A DNA stretch of 64,000 bases, from assembly GCF_000720925.1 (NCBI RefSeq), contig NZ_JOEE01000001.1, forward strand, positions 434,001 through 498,000, in the 5' to 3' direction. The notes beneath the pieces were generated by a model. The model was not told where the DNA came from. It did not search any database and saw only the letters and a program-made list of their open reading frames with translations. Each line of letters opens with the position of its first letter. Within the stretch, counting starts at the first letter, position 1. Positions 1 through 7,522 of this stretch are shown here, in pieces. A program made the position numbers and the translations under genes. The DNA is from Phycicoccus jejuensis. Lineage in GTDB: Bacteria > Actinomycetota > Actinomycetes > Actinomycetales > Dermatophilaceae.

Positions 1-64
1 CCGCGAGGCCGGCGCCGACGAGCCCGCCGACGGCGCGCAGGGCGGTGCGGGCGGGAGGCGTCAT
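1..64 (-). CDS. Partial membrane-anchored protein, possibly metallophosphoesterase
   Basis: Only the first 21 codons lie in the window, reading leftwards from an ATG at 64. The visible residues (MTPPARTALRAVG, then a Gly/Leu/Ala-rich stretch) look like a short cytoplasmic N-terminus followed by a membrane anchor. A GAGG motif sits about nine bases upstream of the start. In the conserved actinobacterial order the gene beyond ponA2 is a metallophosphoesterase (Rv3683 in M. tuberculosis, from memory), and those proteins often begin with such an anchor. Function is inferred from position only, because no catalytic residues are visible. Confidence 0.4.
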   Translation of the reverse strand, partial: MTPPARTALRAVGGLVGAGLA

Positions 65-131
65 CGGTCCATCCTCGCAAACGGCGTCGCCCGTCGGGGA
101 ATCCCGGGTGACCGCGCGAGCGCCCGGGTGG

Positions 132-137
132 GAGAGT
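132..137 (+). promoter_or_regulatory. Candidate -10 (GAGAGT), leaderless yqeY
   Basis: GAGAGT (A2 and T6 of a -10) lies six bases before ATG 144, the spacing seen repeatedly in this window for likely leaderless genes. No Shine-Dalgarno sequence is present. Confidence 0.4.
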
Positions 138-143
138 GGCCCC

Positions 144-608
144 ATGAACGCCCAGAGCCTCAAGGCGAAGCTGCAGAGCGACCTCCACGACGCGATGCGC
201 GCCCGCGACAAGGTCCGCGCCTCCACGCTGCGGATGGCCCTCACGTCCGTGACGACCGCCGAGGTCGCCGGTGACGAGGCCCGCGAGCTCGGCGACGACG
301 AGGTCCTCAAGGTCGTCGCCAAGGAGGCGAAGAAGCGGCGCGAGGCCTCGGCCGCCTTCCGCGACGCGCAGCGCCCCGAGCTGGCCGACGTCGAGGACGC
401 CGAGCTCGCCGTCCTCGAGGCCTACCTGCCCGCCCAGCTCGGCGACGACGAGCTGCGGGCCATCGTCGAGCGGGCCGTCGCCTCCACGGGCGCGAGCGGC
501 ATGACCGACATGGGCCGGGTCATGAAGACCGCCCAGGGCGAGGTCGCCGGCCGCGCCGAGGGCGGCCGGGTCGCCGGGGTCGTCAAGGCCGTCCTCGCGG
601 GGCGCTGA
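144..608 (+). CDS. GatB/YqeY domain protein
   Basis: A 154-residue helical protein of the YqeY family, related to the tail domain of the GatB amidotransferase subunit and usually annotated as a possible tRNA-dependent amidotransferase accessory. Family hallmarks are the N-terminal SLKAKLQSDLHDAMRARDK, the central EAKKRREASAAF and the C-terminal GRVMKTAQGEVAGRAEGGRVAGVVK. Start 144 is chosen because the family begins at this point and an upstream ATG at 45 would add 33 unrelated residues. The cellular role is poorly known. It converges on ponA2 and shares a strong hairpin terminator with it. Confidence 0.85.
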   Translation: MNAQSLKAKLQSDLHDAMRARDKVRASTLRMALTSVTTAEVAGDEARELGDDEVLKVVAKEAKKRREASAAFRDAQRPELADVEDAELAVLEAYLPAQLGDDELRAIVERAVASTGASGMTDMGRVMKTAQGEVAGRAEGGRVAGVVKAVLAGR

Positions 609-614
609 CCCCCA

Positions 615-676
615 CCTGCCGCCCGACGACGAGGGCCCGACCGGATGCTCCGGTCGGGCCCTCGTCGTGCGGCAGG
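615..676. terminator. Bidirectional terminator hairpin, yqeY / ponA2
   Basis: A perfect 20-bp stem (626-645 with 649-668) closes a three-base TGC loop. A second 8-bp stem (615-622 with 669-676) stacks on it after a three-base bulge. It fills the 70-bp gap between two convergent genes and is symmetric, so it can serve both strands. No U-tract is present, as is common at high GC. Confidence 0.85.
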
Positions 677-678
677 CG

Positions 679-3099
679 TCAGCCCCGGCCTCCCGGCGGC
701 TTGGGAGCCCCCTTGCCCTTGCCGGGCTTGCCCTTGGTCGGGGGCTTGGTCTGCGCGGGCCGGGTCGGCTTGACGTTGACCGCGGGGGAGGCCGCCGCAC
801 CCGAGGAGATGAGCAGGGTCACCGTCGAGCCGCGGACGGCCTCGCCGGACGGCGAGGTGCCCGCCACCGTGCCGACCGGCGCGTTGCTCGGGATGCTCTG
901 GCCGACCGTGCTGCCGAACCCGGCGCCCTGGAGGATCGCCGCGGCCGAGCCCGGGTTGCGGGCGTAGACGTTGGGGATCGGGTCGAGGTTGCCGCGCTGG
1001 GTCTGCGAGCTCGGGGTCGGGAACTGCTCGACCTTCATGCCCTTCGAGAGCGCCTTCATCGTGTTGGCCCACACCGGCGCGCTGACCGTGCCACCGAAGA
1101 CCTGGCTGAAGCAGCCGTAGGAGCCGAAGCACTTGCCGTTGAGCGAGTAGAACTTGCCGTTCTTGTCGGAGACCTTGACGCTGCCGATCCAGACGGCGCT
1201 CGCGAGCTGGCGGGTGTACCCGGCGAACCAGGACTGGTTGTGGCCGTTGGTCGTCCCCGTCTTGCCGGCGGCGGGGCGGGCGCTGACGTCCCAGAGGCCG
1301 TCGGCCGTGCCGCCGTTCTTCAGCGTGCCCTCGAGGAGGGAGGACACGGCGGCGGCGGTCTCCTTCTTGATGACCTGCTTGCAGGAGGTCTTGGGGACCT
1401 TGATCTCCTTCTTGTCCGGCGTGGTGATCGAGACGATCGGGCTCGGCTCGCAGTAGGTGCCGTCGGCGGCGAGGGTGGCGTAGGCGCTGGCGAGGGCGAG
1501 CGGCGTGGTCGTGCCCGAGCCGAGCGTGGCGTTGGAGATCGTGCGGTCGACCTCCTTGCCGTTGGCCATGTGGATGCCCATCTTCTTCATCGTGTCGAGG
1601 ACGTTGCACGGCCCGACCTCGATGCTCAGCTGCGCCGCCCACGTGTTGACCGACTTGGCGATGCCCTCGGACAGGGACATCATCCGGCCGCCGATGGCGT
1701 AGTCGTTGCCGACGTCCCAGGGCTTGTCGGCGCCGCACGGGGCACCGACGACCTTGGGGCCGCCGAAGGCGTGGTCGACGTGGTTGGTGGCGAACGGGGT
1801 GAAGATCTGCGCGTTCATCGGCATGCCCTGCTCGATGGCGGTGACGAGGCCGAACATCTTCGCGGTGGAGCCGAACTGGTAGCCGTAGGGCCCGCCGCCG
1901 TAGACCTGGTCGACGTTCCAGTTGGTCTGGTTCTTGTCGAAGTCGGCGGCCTGGCCCATCGCGAGGACCTTGCCGGTCCCGGGCTCCACGACCGTGATGG
2001 CGCCGCCGAGGTTGCTCTTGTTGCCCACGGGCACGGCCTTGGTGATCTCGCGCTGGGTGATCTTCTGCATCGCGGGGTCGAGCGTCGTGCGGATGGTCAG
2101 CCCGCCCTGGTTGATCCGCTTGAGCCGCTCCTCGGGGGTCTTGCCGAGGGCCGCGAGCTGCGGCGAGTGCTGGAGGTAGGCCATGACGTAGGCGCAGAAG
2201 TACGGCTCGCTCGAGCGGTGGCACACGCCCTTGGCCGGCTTCTTGTGCAGCATCTTCTCGACCGGCTGCTTCTTGGCGGCCGCGACGTCCTTGGCGGAGG
2301 CGAAGCCCAGCTGCTGCATCCGGGTGAGGACGACGTTGCGCCGCGCCTGCGCCTGCTTGGGGTTGATGACCGGGTTGTACGCGGTGGGCTGCTGGACGAT
2401 GCCCGCGAGGAGGGCGGACTGGCCGAGCGTCAGCTTGTTCGCGTGCACGCCGAAGTAGTTGAGGGCCGCGGCCTCGACGCCGTAGGCCTGGTCGCCGTAG
2501 TAGACGAGGTTGAGGTAGCCCTGGAGGATCTGGTCCTTGGTGAAGTTCTCCTCGACGTTGACCGCGTACTTGAGCTCCTGCAGCTTGCGTCCGTAGTTCT
2601 CGGCGACGGCCGCCTTGGCCGCCTGCTCGTCGCCGGCGCGCAGTGCCTGCTCCTGCAGGGTGACCTTGACGAACTGCTGGGTCAGCGTCGACGCGCCCTG
2701 CACGTCACCACCCTGGGCGTTGGAGACGACCGCCCGGGTGAAGCCGCGCAGGTCGAGGCCGCCGTGCTCGTAGAAGCGCGCGTCCTCGATGGCGATCTGC
2801 GCGTTGCGCATGTTCTTCGAGATCTTGTTGAGCGGGACGATGATGCGGTTCTCGTCGTACGGGTTGGCGATGACGTGGTTCTTCGCGTCGACGATCTTCG
2901 ACTGCTGCGCGAGCGGCGAGACCTCGAAGTCGCTCGGCAGGTCGTTGAAGAAGTCGACCCCGCTCTTGGCCGCCTGCCCGCTCGCCCCGATCGCGGGGAC
3001 GGCGATGCCCGCCAGCAGCAGGCCGGCGACCGTGCTCAGCACCACGAAACCGAGGAGCAACCTGAGCACGGCCGGGAAGTTCTGCGCACGTCCGTCCAT
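679..3099 (-). CDS. ponA2: Bifunctional class A penicillin-binding protein with PASTA domain
   Basis: Peptidoglycan glycosyltransferase/transpeptidase acting outside the membrane, 806 residues. A transmembrane segment covers about 12-38. The glycosyltransferase domain has the EDARFYEH motif with catalytic Glu105. The transpeptidase domain carries S411-TAK (nucleophile), S483-V-N485 and K613-TG. One PASTA domain spans about 705-767 and is followed by a Pro/Lys-rich tail. Divergent from wblA, it matches the ponA2-whiB4 pair of mycobacteria. The ATG at 3099 follows TACCCT at 3112-3107 by seven bases, suggesting a leaderless message. PonA2 in mycobacteria is linked to stress and dormancy survival (family knowledge). 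Confidence 0.93.
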   Translation of the reverse strand: MDGRAQNFPAVLRLLLGFVVLSTVAGLLLAGIAVPAIGASGQAAKSGVDFFNDLPSDFEVSPLAQQSKIVDAKNHVIANPYDENRIIVPLNKISKNMRNAQIAIEDARFYEHGGLDLRGFTRAVVSNAQGGDVQGASTLTQQFVKVTLQEQALRAGDEQAAKAAVAENYGRKLQELKYAVNVEENFTKDQILQGYLNLVYYGDQAYGVEAAALNYFGVHANKLTLGQSALLAGIVQQPTAYNPVINPKQAQARRNVVLTRMQQLGFASAKDVAAAKKQPVEKMLHKKPAKGVCHRSSEPYFCAYVMAYLQHSPQLAALGKTPEERLKRINQGGLTIRTTLDPAMQKITQREITKAVPVGNKSNLGGAITVVEPGTGKVLAMGQAADFDKNQTNWNVDQVYGGGPYGYQFGSTAKMFGLVTAIEQGMPMNAQIFTPFATNHVDHAFGGPKVVGAPCGADKPWDVGNDYAIGGRMMSLSEGIAKSVNTWAAQLSIEVGPCNVLDTMKKMGIHMANGKEVDRTISNATLGSGTTTPLALASAYATLAADGTYCEPSPIVSITTPDKKEIKVPKTSCKQVIKKETAAAVSSLLEGTLKNGGTADGLWDVSARPAAGKTGTTNGHNQSWFAGYTRQLASAVWIGSVKVSDKNGKFYSLNGKCFGSYGCFSQVFGGTVSAPVWANTMKALSKGMKVEQFPTPSSQTQRGNLDPIPNVYARNPGSAAAILQGAGFGSTVGQSIPSNAPVGTVAGTSPSGEAVRGSTVTLLISSGAAASPAVNVKPTRPAQTKPPTKGKPGKGKGAPKPPGGRG

Positions 3100-3106
3100 G
3101 CGCGAC

Positions 3107-3112
3107 AGGGTA
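3107..3112 (-). promoter_or_regulatory. Candidate -10 (TACCCT), leaderless ponA2
   Basis: On the minus strand TACCCT ends seven bases before ATG 3099. This fits the TAnnnT pattern and spacing shared by many genes here. Confidence 0.55.
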
Positions 3113-3244
3113 ACGCGGGGACCTGACGATGCCCGAGGGCCGAGACGGCGGCGCGCGGGTGGCCGTCGAGGGCCTGCCGGAGCGGTGGGTCAGGGGTCGG
3201 TGACGGGGGTCGTCCGTTCGGCCAGCCGGGGGACCGCTTCGGCC

Positions 3245-3279
3245 GATACCTGCAGGTCAGGTATCAACCTACGGTTGAT
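3245..3279 (+). promoter_or_regulatory. Two overlapping inverted repeats upstream of wblA
   Basis: GATACCTG (3245-3252) and CAGGTATC (3258-3265) form an 8-bp inverted repeat with a 5-bp spacer. ATCAACC (3263-3269) and GGTTGAT (3273-3279) form a second one with a 3-bp spacer. They share bases 3263-3265, so as hairpins, or as adjacent dimer sites, they compete. They lie 56-90 bases before the wblA start, in the ponA2-wblA divergent region. Confidence 0.6.
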
Positions 3280-3334
3280 GCATGTCCTCTTCCGAGAGGG
3301 GGGCGAGGACCCGAGACAGCGAAGAGAGGTGGAC

Positions 3335-3658
3335 ATGAGCATCTCACCGGTGACGGCCCCGACCGAGGGGCAGTGGGTGACGGAGTGGGCGCCGCTCGGC
3401 AAGTGTGCCGGCAGCGACCCCGACGCGCTCTTCGTCCAGGGCAAGGCGCAGCGCGCCGCCAAGATCGTCTGCAAGGGCTGCCCGGTCGTGGCCGAGTGCC
3501 TCGCCGACGCGCTCGACAACCGCACCGAGTTCGGTGTGTGGGGCGGCATGACGGAACGCGAGCGGCGCGCCCTGCTGCGCCGCCGTCCCGACGTGCGCTC
3601 CTGGACGGCGCTGCTGTCCGCGGCGAAGGCCCGTGGCGCCGAGGGCGCCATCGCCTGA
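3335..3658 (+). CDS. wblA: WhiB-family iron-sulfur regulator, WblA/WhiB4 type
   Basis: A 107-residue WhiB protein with four cysteines (C24, C46, C49, C55) for a redox-sensitive [4Fe-4S] cluster, the GVWGG turn at 67-71 and a basic segment RERRALLRRRP that contacts DNA. The FVQGKAQRAAKIVCKGCPV region and the DNRTEFGVWGGMTERERR block match Streptomyces WblA and M. tuberculosis WhiB4, not WhiB1/2/3. WblA represses antibiotic and stress functions; WhiB4 modulates oxidative stress (family knowledge). ATG 3335 follows a good AGGTGG ribosome site, so this gene has a leader, unlike its neighbours. Placement beside ponA2 and the paired ATPases supports the orthology. Confidence 0.92.
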   Translation: MSISPVTAPTEGQWVTEWAPLGKCAGSDPDALFVQGKAQRAAKIVCKGCPVVAECLADALDNRTEFGVWGGMTERERRALLRRRPDVRSWTALLSAAKARGAEGAIA

Positions 3659-3662
3659 CCGT

Positions 3663-3685
3663 AGGCGGCGCCGTGCGCGCCGCCT
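3663..3685 (+). terminator. Terminator hairpin after wblA
   Basis: A 9-bp stem (AGGCGGCGC, 3663-3671, with 3677-3685) and a 5-base loop start five bases after the wblA stop. Confidence 0.6.
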
Positions 3686-3839
3686 CCCACCCAAGACCCC
3701 CCGGTGGGGCCGACCATCCCCCTGCACGCCCGTGGCACCCCCTGCAGTCACGGGCACCGGTCGGCTCCCCGGGGCCCTTGTGCGTCCGGGGGTGTCCAGG
3801 GGCGTCCGGGGACCGGCCTCCGGGCCGGGGGTCCCGGCC

Positions 3840-5015
3840 TCAGCCGCCGAGCGCGGCGCCGACCTCGCGCAGGCCGTCGAGGTCGTGGATGTCGGTCGCG
3901 GCCGCCGGCACCGTGCGCACCGGCACGCCGGGGTGGGTCGCGACGAACCGCCGCACCCGGGCCTCGTGGCGCGCCGCGACCTCGGCCAGCGTGGCGTGCA
4001 GCCGCAGGAGCGCCGGCGTCGGCCCCGTGCTCGGGCCCACCGCGTCCGCGTCGTCCGCGCGGTCCTCGAGCTGCTCGGCCGCGGCCGTCGCCCGTGACCC
4101 GCTGAGGCCCGGCGCGGCGAGCTGCTGCATCCGGTTGACGACGACACCGGCGAGCGGCATCGACTCCGCCTCGAGGCGCTCGACGAAGTAGGCGGCCTCG
4201 CGCAGCGCGTCGCGCTCGGGGGCGGCGACGACGACGAACGCCGTCGAGGGCTCCTTGAGCAGGGCGTACGTGACGTCGGCGCGCTCGCGGAAGCCGCCGA
4301 ACATCGTGTCGAGCGCCGCGACGAAGGTCTGCACGTCGCTGAGGAACTGCCCGCCGAGGACCTTCGAGAGGGTGGCCGCGGCGAGGTTGGCGCCGACCGA
4401 GAACACCTTGAGGTAGGCCCGCCCGCCGGCCTTCGCGGGGGCCATGAGCAGGCGGATGAAGCGGCCGTCGAGGAAGGAGCCGAGGCGCTTCGGGGCGTCG
4501 AGGAAGTCCAGGGCCGAGCGCGACGGCGGGGTGTCGACGACCACGAGGTCCCACGTGCCGTCGGCGTCGGCCTGCGCGCGCAGCTGGCCCAGCTTCTCCA
4601 TCGCCATGTACTCCTGCGTGCCCGCGAACGAGCTGGAGACCGCCTGGTAGAAGGGGTTGTCGAGGATCTGCTGCGCCTTCTCGGGGGTCGAGTGCGCGAG
4701 CACGACCTCGTCGAAGGTCCGTTTCATGTCGAGCATCATCGCGTCGAGCGAGCCGCCCGCCTCGGCGCCGACGCCCTCGACCGGGCGCGGGGTGTTGTCG
4801 AGGGCCGTCAGGCCGAGCGACTGCGCGAGCCGCCGTGCGGGGTCGATGGTGAGCACGACGACCCGCCGGCCGGCCTCGGCGGCGCGCACGCCGAGCGCCG
4901 CGGCGGTCGTCGTCTTGCCCACGCCGCCGCTGCCGCAGCAGACGACGATGCCGGTGGTGGGGTCGGCGAGGAGGGCGTCGACGTCGAAGGCGTCGGCGGG
5001 GGTGCGCGGGGCCAT
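3840..5015 (-). CDS. Get3/ArsA-like ATPase, second of pair (BagB type)
   Basis: A 391-residue deviant-Walker-A ATPase of the ArsA/Get3 class. The P-loop is GSGGVGKTT at 28-36, the switch-like segment is TIDPARRLAQSLG, and VVVDTPPSRSALDFLDAP forms the Walker B region. Its ATG overlaps the stop of the upstream ATPase by one base (TGATG), so the two are translationally coupled and probably form a heteromer. The pair corresponds to Rv3679-Rv3680, described as bacterial Get3 homologues (Bag) linked to membrane and glycerol physiology. No arsR, arsB or arsD is nearby, so arsenite export is unlikely. Confidence 0.85.
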   Translation of the reverse strand: MAPRTPADAFDVDALLADPTTGIVVCCGSGGVGKTTTAAALGVRAAEAGRRVVVLTIDPARRLAQSLGLTALDNTPRPVEGVGAEAGGSLDAMMLDMKRTFDEVVLAHSTPEKAQQILDNPFYQAVSSSFAGTQEYMAMEKLGQLRAQADADGTWDLVVVDTPPSRSALDFLDAPKRLGSFLDGRFIRLLMAPAKAGGRAYLKVFSVGANLAAATLSKVLGGQFLSDVQTFVAALDTMFGGFRERADVTYALLKEPSTAFVVVAAPERDALREAAYFVERLEAESMPLAGVVVNRMQQLAAPGLSGSRATAAAEQLEDRADDADAVGPSTGPTPALLRLHATLAEVAARHEARVRRFVATHPGVPVRTVPAAATDIHDLDGLREVGAALGG

Positions 5016-6028
5016 CAGCCGACCCCCTGCTCGTGCAGCTCGTCGGCGAGGACGCCCACCCCGCCGTCGTCGGTGCCCGTCGTCAGCGCCGGGAGGGTCA
5101 CGGTCGGCAGCCCCAGCCCGCGGACCTCGCCACCGAGCTCGTGCTCGAGCGCCACGCGGGCGGCGTGGTCGGCCGCCTCGGCGAGCAGCCCCCCGACCGT
5201 CCGGGCGCCGGACCGGACGCCGACGGCCGCGAGGTCGGCGCGCACCTGCTCCTCGAGGCCGGCCGGGTCCTGCGCCAGCCGGGCGATGAGGGCGTCCGGC
5301 AGGAGCGGCTCGCGGACCTGGTTGACGACGACGGCGCCGAGGCCGAAGCCGGCCGCCGACAGCTCGGCGACGGCGTCGGCGGTCTCCTGCACCGGCATCT
5401 CCTCGAGGAGGGTCACGACGTGGACGAGGCTGCGGCGGCTGCGGAGCATCCGGGTGATCGACTCGGCCTGCTGGTGGATGGGACCCATCCGCGCCAGGCC
5501 CGCCACCTGCTCGTTGACCCCGAGGAAGCGGCCGACGCGGCCGGTCGGCGGGGCGTCGAGGACGACGGCGTCCCAGGCGTGGGCGCCCTGGCCGCGCTTC
5601 CCTCCCGTCGTGCGGCCCACCGCCTCGTACACCTTGCCGGTCAGGAGGACGTCGCGCACACCCGGGGCGATCGTCGTCGCGAAGTCGACGACGCCCATCC
5701 GCTCGAGCGCCCCACCCGCGCGACCGAGCTTGTAGAACGTCTGGAGGTACTCGAGCAGCGCGGCCTTGGCCTCGACCGACAGCCCCCAGAGCTCGCCGCC
5801 CGAGGGGTCCTGGACCAGGCGGACCTCGTCGGTGCCGAGCGGTGGCACCCCGAAGGTCTGGCTGATGCCCTGCCGGTTCTCGACCTCGACGAGGAGGACG
5901 CGCCGACCCTGCCGGGCCAGGGCGAGCCCGAGCGCGCTGGCGACCGTCGTCTTGCCGACACCGCCCTTGCCGGTGACGACGTGCAGCCGGACACCGTCGA
6001 GGACGCGCGCGAGAGGAGGGGCGGCCAT
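5015..6028 (-). CDS. Get3/ArsA-like ATPase, first of pair (BagA type)
   Basis: A 337-residue partner ATPase with P-loop GKGGVGKTT at 20-28, the segment VEVENRQGISQTFG where ArsA has its substrate switch, and VVLDAPPTGRVGRFL as Walker B. It lacks the second tandem half of classical ArsA, so the active unit is presumably a dimer with the downstream gene. ATG 6028 lies six bases after TAGGCT (6040-6035), a likely leaderless start and the operon promoter. The order wblA, bagB, bagA is conserved in actinobacteria. Substrate is unknown; tail-anchored protein targeting is only an analogy. Confidence 0.85.
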   Translation of the reverse strand: MAAPPLARVLDGVRLHVVTGKGGVGKTTVASALGLALARQGRRVLLVEVENRQGISQTFGVPPLGTDEVRLVQDPSGGELWGLSVEAKAALLEYLQTFYKLGRAGGALERMGVVDFATTIAPGVRDVLLTGKVYEAVGRTTGGKRGQGAHAWDAVVLDAPPTGRVGRFLGVNEQVAGLARMGPIHQQAESITRMLRSRRSLVHVVTLLEEMPVQETADAVAELSAAGFGLGAVVVNQVREPLLPDALIARLAQDPAGLEEQVRADLAAVGVRSGARTVGGLLAEAADHAARVALEHELGGEVRGLGLPTVTLPALTTGTDDGGVGVLADELHEQGVG

Positions 6029-6034
6029 GCCGCC

Positions 6035-6040
6035 AGCCTA
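6035..6040 (-). promoter_or_regulatory. -10 element TAGGCT, leaderless bagA
   Basis: TAGGCT on the minus strand, six bases before ATG 6028. Confidence 0.6.
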
Positions 6041-6058
6041 GATCGGGCCGCCGGGCCC

Positions 6059-6847
6059 TCAGGCCGGGTGGTGCGGGCCGCCGCGGCCGAGGGTGAGCTC
6101 CTCGACCTCGGCGAGCAGCAGGAGGTACGCGGGGTGCTCGGGGTCGACGAGGTCGAAGTGGTCAGCGCCGCGGGCCAGGGCGGTCGTGGCCTTCGCGTCG
6201 TCCTCGGTGCGGGTCGCGGCGTAGGCCTCGGCGACCTCGGGGGGGACGACGTCGTCGTGCTCGCCGCTGACGAGCGCGACCGGGGCGGTGAGGCGCTGAC
6301 GGCCGGGGTCCGCGGCGGCCCAGGCGTCGGGGACCTCGTCGGGCGAGCCGCCGAGGAAGGCGCGGGCGGCGTCGTCGCCGAGGTGCAGCCGGTCGGCCGT
6401 CGCGAGGTCCGCGACCGGCCCGAGCGCGACGGCGCCGAGGAGGTCGGGGACGCGGTCCTCGGAGGCGAGCCACGTCACGAGGTGGCCGCCCGCCGAGTGC
6501 CCGACGAGCACGACGGCGTCGGGCAGGTCGGTGTCGGCGTGGGCAGCCACGAGGTTCGCGAGCAGCGCGTCGGCGGTGCCGGGCCAGCCGCCGCCCGGCA
6601 TCCCGATCCGCGGGTACTCGAGGTTGACGACGTGGAAGCCGTCGCGCGACAGCGCCTCGGCCAGGGGGCCGAGGTGGGTGCGGTCGTGGGTGGGTCGCCA
6701 GAAGCCGCCGTGGACGAGGGCGACGGTGTAGCCGCGGGCCCGGTGCGGGTCGGGCTCGAACACGTCGTAGACGTCGGTCTGCTCCGGCCCGGTCACCTCG
6801 GTGCGGTCGGGCTGGCGGGCGGGTCGGCTCATGACGTCGTCGCTCAT
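6059..6847 (-). CDS. Alpha/beta hydrolase, kynurenine-formamidase-like
   Basis: A 262-residue alpha/beta hydrolase with the oxyanion motif HGGFW (46-50) and the nucleophile elbow GHSAGG (Ser118). The GEHDDVVPP segment holds the likely acid and the late RGADHFDLVD the catalytic His. HGG(F/A)W with GHSAG is typical of arylformamidase/BD-FAE-like esterases, but no other kynurenine gene is present, so the substrate is open. ATG 6847 is preferred over GTG 6856 because TACGGT (6860-6855) ends seven bases upstream of it, the leaderless spacing used across this window. It lies upstream of bagA with its own promoter and is divergent from the DUF4177 gene. Confidence 0.8.
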   Translation of the reverse strand: MSDDVMSRPARQPDRTEVTGPEQTDVYDVFEPDPHRARGYTVALVHGGFWRPTHDRTHLGPLAEALSRDGFHVVNLEYPRIGMPGGGWPGTADALLANLVAAHADTDLPDAVVLVGHSAGGHLVTWLASEDRVPDLLGAVALGPVADLATADRLHLGDDAARAFLGGSPDEVPDAWAAADPGRQRLTAPVALVSGEHDDVVPPEVAEAYAATRTEDDAKATTALARGADHFDLVDPEHPAYLLLLAEVEELTLGRGGPHHPA

Positions 6848-6854
6848 CACGGCC

Positions 6855-6860
6855 ACCGTA
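6855..6860 (-). promoter_or_regulatory. -10 element TACGGT for the hydrolase
   Basis: Minus-strand TACGGT, seven bases before ATG 6847; it decides between the ATG and the upstream GTG. Confidence 0.5.
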
Positions 6861-6881
6861 GCCGCGGACCGGCCCCGCGGT

Positions 6882-6887
6882 TAGGGT
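6882..6887 (+). promoter_or_regulatory. -10 element TAGGGT, leaderless DUF4177 gene
   Basis: TAGGGT seven bases before ATG 6895. It starts the DUF4177-ridA-NUDIX operon. Confidence 0.6.
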
Positions 6888-6894
6888 GGCGCGC

Positions 6895-7047
6895 ATGCAG
6901 AAGTGGGAGTACGCGACCGTGCCGCTCATCGTCCACGCGACGAAGCAGATCCTCGACCAGTGGGGTGAGGACGGCTGGGAGCTCGTCCAGGTCCTCGCGA
7001 TGCCCGAGGGCAACCTCGTCGCCTACCTCAAGCGCGCGAAGGCCTGA
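6895..7047 (+). CDS. DUF4177 family small protein
   Basis: A 50-residue protein beginning MQKWEYATVPLIVHATKQ and containing WGEDGWELVQVL, the WE(Y/F) and DGWELV signature of DUF4177. Function is unknown. M. tuberculosis has a similar small gene at the same place (Rv3678A, from memory). It is followed by ridA after a single base, so the two are coupled. It is too short for most gene finders but has a clear family signature and a -10 at leaderless distance. Confidence 0.8.
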   Translation: MQKWEYATVPLIVHATKQILDQWGEDGWELVQVLAMPEGNLVAYLKRAKA

Positions 7048-7048
7048 C

Positions 7049-7522
7049 GTGGGTGCCGTCGAGGGCCGCCTCGCCGAGCTGGGCCTCACCCTCCCCGAGG
7101 TCGTGCCGCCGCTCGCGGCGTACGTCCCGGCGGTGCTCGACGGCTCGCGGGTCTACGTCTCGGGGCAGGTGCCGTTCGTCGAGGGCGTGCTGCCCGCGAC
7201 CGGCCAGGTCGGCGAGCTCGTGGGCCTCGTGACGCCCGAGAAGGCGGCCGAGCTCGCGGCCGTCTGCGCGCTCAACGCCATCGCGGCGATCCGCTCGGTC
7301 GTCGGCGACCTCGACCGCGTCGAGCGCATCGTCAAGGTCACCGGCTTCGTCGCCTCCGACCCGTCGTTCACCGGTCAGCCCGGTGTCGTCAACGGCGCGA
7401 GCGAGCTGTTCGGCAAGGTCTTCGGCGACGCCGGGGTCCACGCCCGCTCGGCCGTGGGGGTCGCGGCGCTGCCGCTCGGTGCCCCGGTCGAGGTCGAGGT
7501 CATCGCCCACGTCCGTGACTGA
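7049..7522 (+). CDS. RidA/YER057c/UK114 family protein
   Basis: A 157-residue RidA-fold protein; the family hydrolyses reactive enamine/imine intermediates such as 2-aminoacrylate. Seen are YVSGQVPF, the CALNAIAAIRSVVGDLDRVERIVKVTGFVASDP core and the C-terminal ARSAVGVAALPLGAPVEVEVIA. The Arg that binds the substrate carboxylate corresponds to ARSAVG. GTG 7049 is the only in-frame start close to the DUF4177 stop (one base after it). It overlaps the NUDIX start by eight bases. Position equals Rv3678c. Confidence 0.88.
   Translation: MGAVEGRLAELGLTLPEVVPPLAAYVPAVLDGSRVYVSGQVPFVEGVLPATGQVGELVGLVTPEKAAELAAVCALNAIAAIRSVVGDLDRVERIVKVTGFVASDPSFTGQPGVVNGASELFGKVFGDAGVHARSAVGVAALPLGAPVEVEVIAHVRD

Noticed and set aside
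667..3126. Very long plus-strand reading frame opposite ponA2
   Set aside because: It is the antisense shadow of a clear penicillin-binding protein; its translation is a low-complexity Arg/Gly/Leu/Asp mixture caused by GC-rich third positions. The same applies to long frames at 40514-44671 and 50055-53729 on the minus strand and 5033-7048 on the plus strand.
3840..6028. Arsenite efflux ATPase pair
   Set aside because: The proteins are ArsA-like, but there is no arsB, arsD or arsR; the single-half ATPases and the wblA neighbour match the Bag/Get3-like pair instead.
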